From contig NAVB01004607.1 in NCBI GenBank assembly GCA_002179805.1, forward strand, positions 1 through 10,080: 10,080 bases of DNA. Direction: 5' to 3'. Shown here piece by piece: positions 6,455-10,080 of this stretch; position 1 is the first letter of the stretch, and the number at the start of each line of letters is the position of its first letter. Origin of the DNA: Acanthamoeba lenticulata. Lineage: Eukaryota; Discosea; Longamoebia; Acanthamoebidae. Made by a program: the position numbers and the translations under genes. The notes below the pieces were generated by a model, which had not been told where the DNA came from, did no database searches, and was given only the letters and a program-made list of their open reading frames with translations.

Positions 6455-8138
6455 TTACTCGCACCCATACGAATCCTTCGTGGCGGGCTGTCCGTGGGAG
6501 TACTTGACCCATCTGCACGCACGCCCCGTGCCTGGTGGGTCCCGACGCCATCCCAATCGAGTGATCGAGAAAGACATAGAGGGCGCAAGAGAGAGCGGCT
6601 GGGTACCTGAAGGGCACTCGCTCCTGCTTGAGGCGGTCCGGGAACGAGCTGAGGAAGTCCCGATCGGAGAAGAGGATGACGGAGACCTTCTCGAGTCGCG
6701 ACGCCGGGTGATTGGCCCACTTCTTGTGTGCTTTCAGGATCGCCTCGTAGATCCCCTGCTTGCTGTTCCCAAACACGCCGCCTGCTTGCCCATCCCATAC
6801 TTTGGTGGTCAGCCTCCAGACATTCCATGCATTCTTTCCACAACAAGAAAGACGGACCGCCGATGAGGGTGAGGACGAGGTGGGTGCGCTGGTGCTTGAT
6901 GGCCGAGAGGTAGGTGGCCTCGTAGTCCGAGTCCAGGATGAACTGGCACTTCTCCTGCGAGAATGCCGCGCGCTTGTTGGCCATGCCGGACATGCCCTGC
7001 CCGATGTTCATCGCCGCGCAAAAGACCTGATCGACCACCTGGTCCGGGTCGTCGACCACCTCGAACCCGCGGTCCCGGTGCCCCGTCGTCACCTAACGAC
7101 CATCATCATCGCCGCCGCCACCACCCACGTGAGCAGCAAGATCGAGGGATTTAGGGGCGCGAGAGAGATGGGCGGGTGCGCGGGCAAGAGGCTTGAGGCG
7201 AGCCCGGACCTGCGTGTTGAGGTGGTAGCCGACGAGGACCTTGCCGAAGAGGCGCTCGTACTTGGGCGTGCCGGCCTTGGGGAAGGCGGGCTCGCGGCCC
7301 GTGAGCACCACGTACCCGTTCTGCGTGGGGAAGTGCTTGCGCAGGTCGGCCAGGAAGTTGACCTGGCGCGACGCGGTCTGGGTCCACTCGCTCTGGGGCT
7401 TGGCCGGGTTGTAGAACGCGGCGTGCACGCGCGTGATGGCCGCTGTGTCGACGACGATTAAAACGGCTGTGAGCCAGCGCCGTGGGAGGAGGACGAGGAC
7501 GAGGAGGAAGAGGAGCGCACCGGCGCCGGCCGAGACGGAGGCAGCCGGGCCCTGGGTGTGGTCGTAGATGTACTTCTCGGTGAAGCTGGGGCCATCGGGT
7601 GAGCTGCCCTCCGAGATGGCCTCCACGCCGTTGAAGTTGGACGCCACCTGCTCGCCGCGGCATGCACACCAGGAACTGGGTGAGGATGCGGCCGCCACGC
7701 GGCGGTGACAAGGAGGTTCAGACCTGAAACACGGCGTGCCGGTTCTCGGGCATGGCCTGCAGGTACGCCACATCGACGTTGCGAATCGAATCCTGAAAGA
7801 TGGAGCGGCCTGGTCTGAGGTTCTGCGAATGCAAATCACGCAAAAGTGGAATGAGGGCGTACGTTGTCGGAGCGGGTGACGATTTCGAGCACGCACGGTG
7901 GGGTGCTATCGCCACGCACGGAAGGGCTGCTGTTGATTTCATCTATCAAGTCGCCCAGACGAAAGAGCAAGAAGGTGCCCGCCTTGAACGTTTTGTTCGT
8001 GTCCAGGTTTGTGATGAGGAGGCCTCCGTCCTCAGCCTGGCGGATGCCCTTGTCGGGCAGGCGTCGCCACTCGGCCTCATGGTAGCCCGTAAGGCGCACA
8101 AACCACTCCTCGCAGGAAATCACTCGAGACCGCCTCAT
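6455..8138 (-). CDS. Conserved uncharacterised protein, probable divergent macrodomain, 7 exons, 400 aa
   Basis: Exons (minus): 8138-7863, 7822-7724, 7647-7521, 7442-7210, 7092-6858, 6781-6607, 6512-6455 (TAA). Introns are 40-117 bp, GT-AG, and all phases close. The protein matches, from memory, an unnamed family shared by some bacteria and protists: EEWFVRLTGYHE (10-21), VFQ|VASNFNGVEAIS (to 137), YDHTQGPAASVSAGA..AITRVHAAFYNP (154-180), and a late LTLIGGGVFGN (319-329) followed by VSVILFSDRDF. I infer a macrodomain-like fold. VASNFN would correspond to the VNAAN strand, TQGPAxxxxAGA to the first ADP-ribose loop, and GGGVFGN plus a helix and a VxVILFS strand to the second phosphate loop. If so it binds or hydrolyses ADP-ribose or a related nucleotide. 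No signal peptide or membrane segment is seen in the spliced form. Intron 1 (40 bp) is the least certain junction: donor 7862 is used here, and an in-frame donor further upstream (after residue S78) is possible. Confidence 0.75.
7443..7520 (-). other. Intron 3 of the macrodomain-like gene, in-frame and stop-free
   Basis: GT-AG intron of 78 bp (26 codons) with no in-frame stop. It is called an intron because removal joins SVSAGA to AAITRVHAAF, matching the family pattern. If retained it would insert a strongly hydrophobic stretch (LLFLLVLVLLP, then WLTAVLIVV), which is probably a by-product of CTC/GTC-rich pyrimidine sequence. Confidence 0.6.
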
Positions 8139-8260
8139 GTTGTTGCGTGATAGAGTTTGGTTTTGAATTTAAAATGAAAATGAAAATGAAAATGAAAATG
8201 AAAATTAACACAAAATACAAAAAAGATAAATTTAATAAACTTCCCCGAACGGCCACACAA
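8139..8260 (-). promoter_or_regulatory. AT-rich intergenic spacer, promoter side of the macrodomain-like gene
   Basis: This 122-bp gap separates the peptide deformylase stop (8261) from the ATG at 8138. It is very AT-rich compared with the flanking exons and contains a pentameric hexanucleotide repeat. It must hold the 3' end of one gene and the promoter of the next; no clear AATAAA on the minus strand is visible. Confidence 0.4.
8171..8200. repeat. (AAAATG)5 microsatellite
   Basis: Five perfect AAAATG units (TTTTCA-type units on the minus strand) lie 33-62 bp upstream of the macrodomain-like gene's ATG. Repeat-number variation here could alter promoter spacing; that is inference. Confidence 0.85.
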
Positions 8261-8909
8261 TCAGCGCTGGACGACGGTGCCTCGGTCGCCGGTGTCCTGC
8301 AGATAGGCGGCCTCCATCTCGTCGAGCTGCGGGCGCACGAGCTCCAGCTGCATAGGTGTCAGGTAGTCCACGAAGAGCTTGCCGTCGAGGTGGTCGAGCT
8401 CGTGCTGTACGACTGTCCCCAGGAAGTCGCCTTGCTCGATATCCAGACCGGCCACCCGCCGCTCCACACCCCACTCGTCCTGTGCCACGATGTCGAGACC
8501 GCCGAAGCGAGACACCTCGGCGAAGATCCCCGGGAAGCTGAGGCAGCCCTCGCGATAGACCGAGCGGCCACGAGTGTTCTCCAAACGCGGGTTGATCCAC
8601 ACCTGGCGCTCGACGACGCTTGTGCCCGCTGCGGTCCTGGTAAGCCGGTCGGTGACGAAGATGCGTCGAGAAACGCCCACCTGCGGAGCGGCAATGCCCA
8701 CCCCACGCGCGGCCTCCATGCAGACAAAGAGGGCGCGGCAGAACTGGCGCAGCTCGTCATCGAACTGGGTCACAGGCTGTGCCACTTGGCGCAGCACAGG
8801 GTGAGGATAGCGCACGAGTGCTGGCTTTTGTGGGTACTTTAAAGTGGAGTTTTCGTTAGTGACCTTGACATGACAAGCGTTTGGTAGTCGAAAGGGGTTG
8901 CACCTCCAT
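8261..8909 (-). CDS. Peptide deformylase, about 200 aa, N-terminus provisional
   Basis: Removes the N-terminal formyl group from nascent proteins; in eukaryotes this acts on organelle-made proteins. All three hallmark motifs are present: GVGIAAPQVG (motif I, Ile where Leu is usual), EGCLSFPG (motif II, Cys metal ligand) and QHELDHLDG (motif III, two His ligands and catalytic Glu). YPHPVLRQVAQPV is the usual N-terminal strand, and the C-terminus runs LTPMQLELVRPQLDEME to TGA at 8261. The core frame from 8820 down is firm, but it has no in-frame ATG before a stop at 8912-8914. My best model joins a short exon 8909-8864 (MEVQPLSTTKRLSCQ) through a 43-bp GT-AG intron (8821-8863) to the core at 8820. 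An upstream exon with a GTAAGA donor near 8980 is an alternative and could supply a mitochondrial presequence. Core identity is near certain; the first 16 residues are not. Confidence 0.88.
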
Positions 8910-9044
8910 CTCTAGCTCTTGCGGTGCAGCTTTTTCTTTAAAAAAAGAAAATGAATTTGTTTTGCTTCTTTTTTCTTACCGCAAAACGATCTGGAGAGAA
9001 AAGGGGGCACATCATTACGCGCTTTGGAGAAGCGCCGCTTGGGG
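8910..9044. promoter_or_regulatory. Divergent promoter between peptide deformylase and the membrane-protein gene
   Basis: About 135 bp lie between the two divergent starts. The region contains a T-run/A-run centre (8930-8950). On the minus strand it has a GCG-GTAAGA splice-donor-like site near 8980 followed by a pyrimidine-rich stretch, compatible with a 5'-UTR intron in the deformylase transcript. Confidence 0.4.
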
Positions 9045-10080
9045 ATGAAACGACCCACCACACCCCGCCTTCGTGAGAGCGGTGGTGAAGGAGCGGCAGG
9101 AGGAGGCATGGAAATACCAAGCAACAGCACGGGCCGAGACCCACCATCTACAAACACAATTCGACTCCGTTTGGATGGCGAATCTGAGGATGTCCAGCAG
9201 GAAATGTCGAGAGATCTCGACACACGCAGGGGCAAGGCGAAGCATACTCTCAGCACACCGCGACCATCGAGGCGAAAAGGGGCAGAGCTTGGAGAAGAGG
9301 GCGTCTGCGTTGTTGGTGCCGACGCGCTGGACCGCTTGGAGTACAGTCGGGACGAGGTGCTGGGGTGGGCCGCAGTCGTCATCATCGTGTCAGCCGTGGC
9401 GCTGTGGGCCGCGTTTGTATCGGCCTACGCCTCGCAGGCCTCGACGCGCGAACGAGCCTGCCAGGTGGCCCTCATCGAGGCGCAGGTGGAGGCCGTGCGC
9501 TGCCACGAGGAGGCCGTCCTCCTCGCCATCGACAGCCACACACGGGCGCGGGAGGCCGCTGCTTCAGCCGCTGCTGCCGCCGTTGCAGTCGCCGTTGCGC
9601 CAGCAGCGGCCACACCACTGTCGTCGTCGTTGTCGCCGTCACCATCAACCATCTCGCCCTCACTCTCACCCATCACAACCTCGCAGATCGCGGCCCGAAC
9701 ACACACGGGGCCCGATCCTGACTTTTTCCCCCGCTGGGTCGGGTCTCTCGGTACTGCTGAGCCGCCCCTCCTCCCCTGGTGGGTTCTCCAGCTGGCTGGG
9801 TGGCTGACCTGACGGGCTTACTGTGAACAACACAGGCTTCTTTCCCAACCGGACGACGTGGGATCCGTTCCAGACCAGCCTGTACGCGAAAGCGGCTGAG
9901 TTCGGGCTGGAGCTGATGAGCAAGCAGCAGATGTGGAACCTCACCATCGGCTACGAGCCGGCCGAGTACCGCAAGTTCCACCGCTACGTGTTCCACCTCC
10001 ACTGGGTGAGCATGGTGTGCACCAAGGAAGGCGAGGCCGCCGCGATGCAGGAGCTCCGCTCCGTGCTCGACTTTTTCCAG
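9045..10080 (+). CDS. Single-pass membrane protein with extracellular-looking domain (3' partial, 2 exons seen)
   Basis: The ATG at 9045 (MKRPTTPRLR) is the first in frame. Exon 1 is 9045-9750, the intron 9751-9835 (85 bp, GT-AG, phase 1), and exon 2 runs 9836 to the window end, open throughout. Residues 1-104 are polar, basic and probably cytosolic. A transmembrane helix at about 105-127 (WAAVVIIVSAVALWAAFVSA) is followed by a charged helical stalk (STRERACQVALIEAQVEAVR, then HEEAVLLAID) and an Ala- then Ser/Pro-rich linker (about 170-220). After the intron, FFPNRTTWDPF and MWNLTIGYEPAEYRKFHRYV carry two N-glycosylation sequons (NRT, NLT), supporting a lumenal or outside location. The layout resembles membrane receptors with a CHASE-like sensor in amoebae, but I do not recognise the domain securely. 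The Ser/Pro linker could hide another intron, and GTGAGC at 10005 is a possible further donor. Confidence 0.65.

Noticed and set aside
5629..7092. 487-codon minus-strand open frame spanning two genes
   Set aside because: It reads through the introns and the intergenic gap between the glucanase and the macrodomain-like gene. Splicing models for both genes are far better supported, and an AATAAA lies between them.
8261..8815. Deformylase reading frame beginning at the GTG at 8815
   Set aside because: GTG is not an expected initiator in a spliced eukaryotic nuclear gene, and the family's first strand continues upstream of it; a first exon is more likely.
8147..8842. 231-codon plus-strand open frame over the peptide deformylase
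   Set aside because: Antisense shadow of a GC-rich gene whose minus strand carries all three deformylase motifs.
9073..9807. Alternative plus-strand frame over the membrane-protein gene
   Set aside because: Composition is Arg/Pro/Ser-rich as expected for a shifted frame of GC-rich DNA; the chosen frame has a clear membrane helix and a phase-matched junction to the next exon.

Overview
The window looks like nuclear DNA of a free-living amoeba, most likely Acanthamoeba or a close relative. It is GC-rich and gene-dense. Five of the seven genes are broken by short GT-AG introns (about 40-126 bp, usually T- or AT-rich), intergenic gaps are all under 300 bp, and AATAAA-type signals follow two stop codons. 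There is no bacterial gene organisation. The organism assignment is inferred from these traits and from the F-box/short-repeat gene family; I could not run a database search.

Layout from left to right. (1) Position 2-751, plus: the last four exons of a gene whose 154 visible residues look like the cytosolic tail of an APC-type amino-acid permease. (2) 853-1882, minus, 4 exons: a METTL21-type (Methyltransf_16) SAM-dependent protein methyltransferase, 268 aa. (3) 1972-3204, minus, and 3314-4189, plus: two intronless head-to-head paralogues, each an F-box followed by 27-residue ankyrin-related repeats (11 and 8 units), separated by a 109-bp shared promoter gap. A decayed, out-of-frame ninth unit lies just past the stop of the plus-strand copy. 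(4) 4418-6171, minus, 9 exons: a secreted GH16 endo-1,3(4)-beta-glucanase, 328 aa, with signal peptide and intact GEIDIIEG catalytic motif. (5) 6455-8138, minus, 7 exons: a 400-aa protein of a conserved uncharacterised family that I interpret as a divergent macrodomain. (6) 8261 to about 8909, minus: peptide deformylase with all three zinc/catalytic motifs. (7) 9045 to the window end, plus: the start of a single-pass membrane protein with an extracellular-looking domain, running off the window.

The exon models were built by hand. For genes 1, 2, 4, 5 and 7 every junction is GT-AG and keeps phase, and for the METTL21-type and GH16 genes the joined protein also restores continuous family motifs. 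The genes do not form one pathway. They look like ordinary amoeba housekeeping and feeding genes (transport, protein modification, wall-glucan digestion, probably organellar N-terminal processing) with an inserted or expanded pair of F-box repeat genes. The most notable signals are the mosaic near-identity of the inverted F-box pair, its lack of introns, and the macrodomain-like gene.
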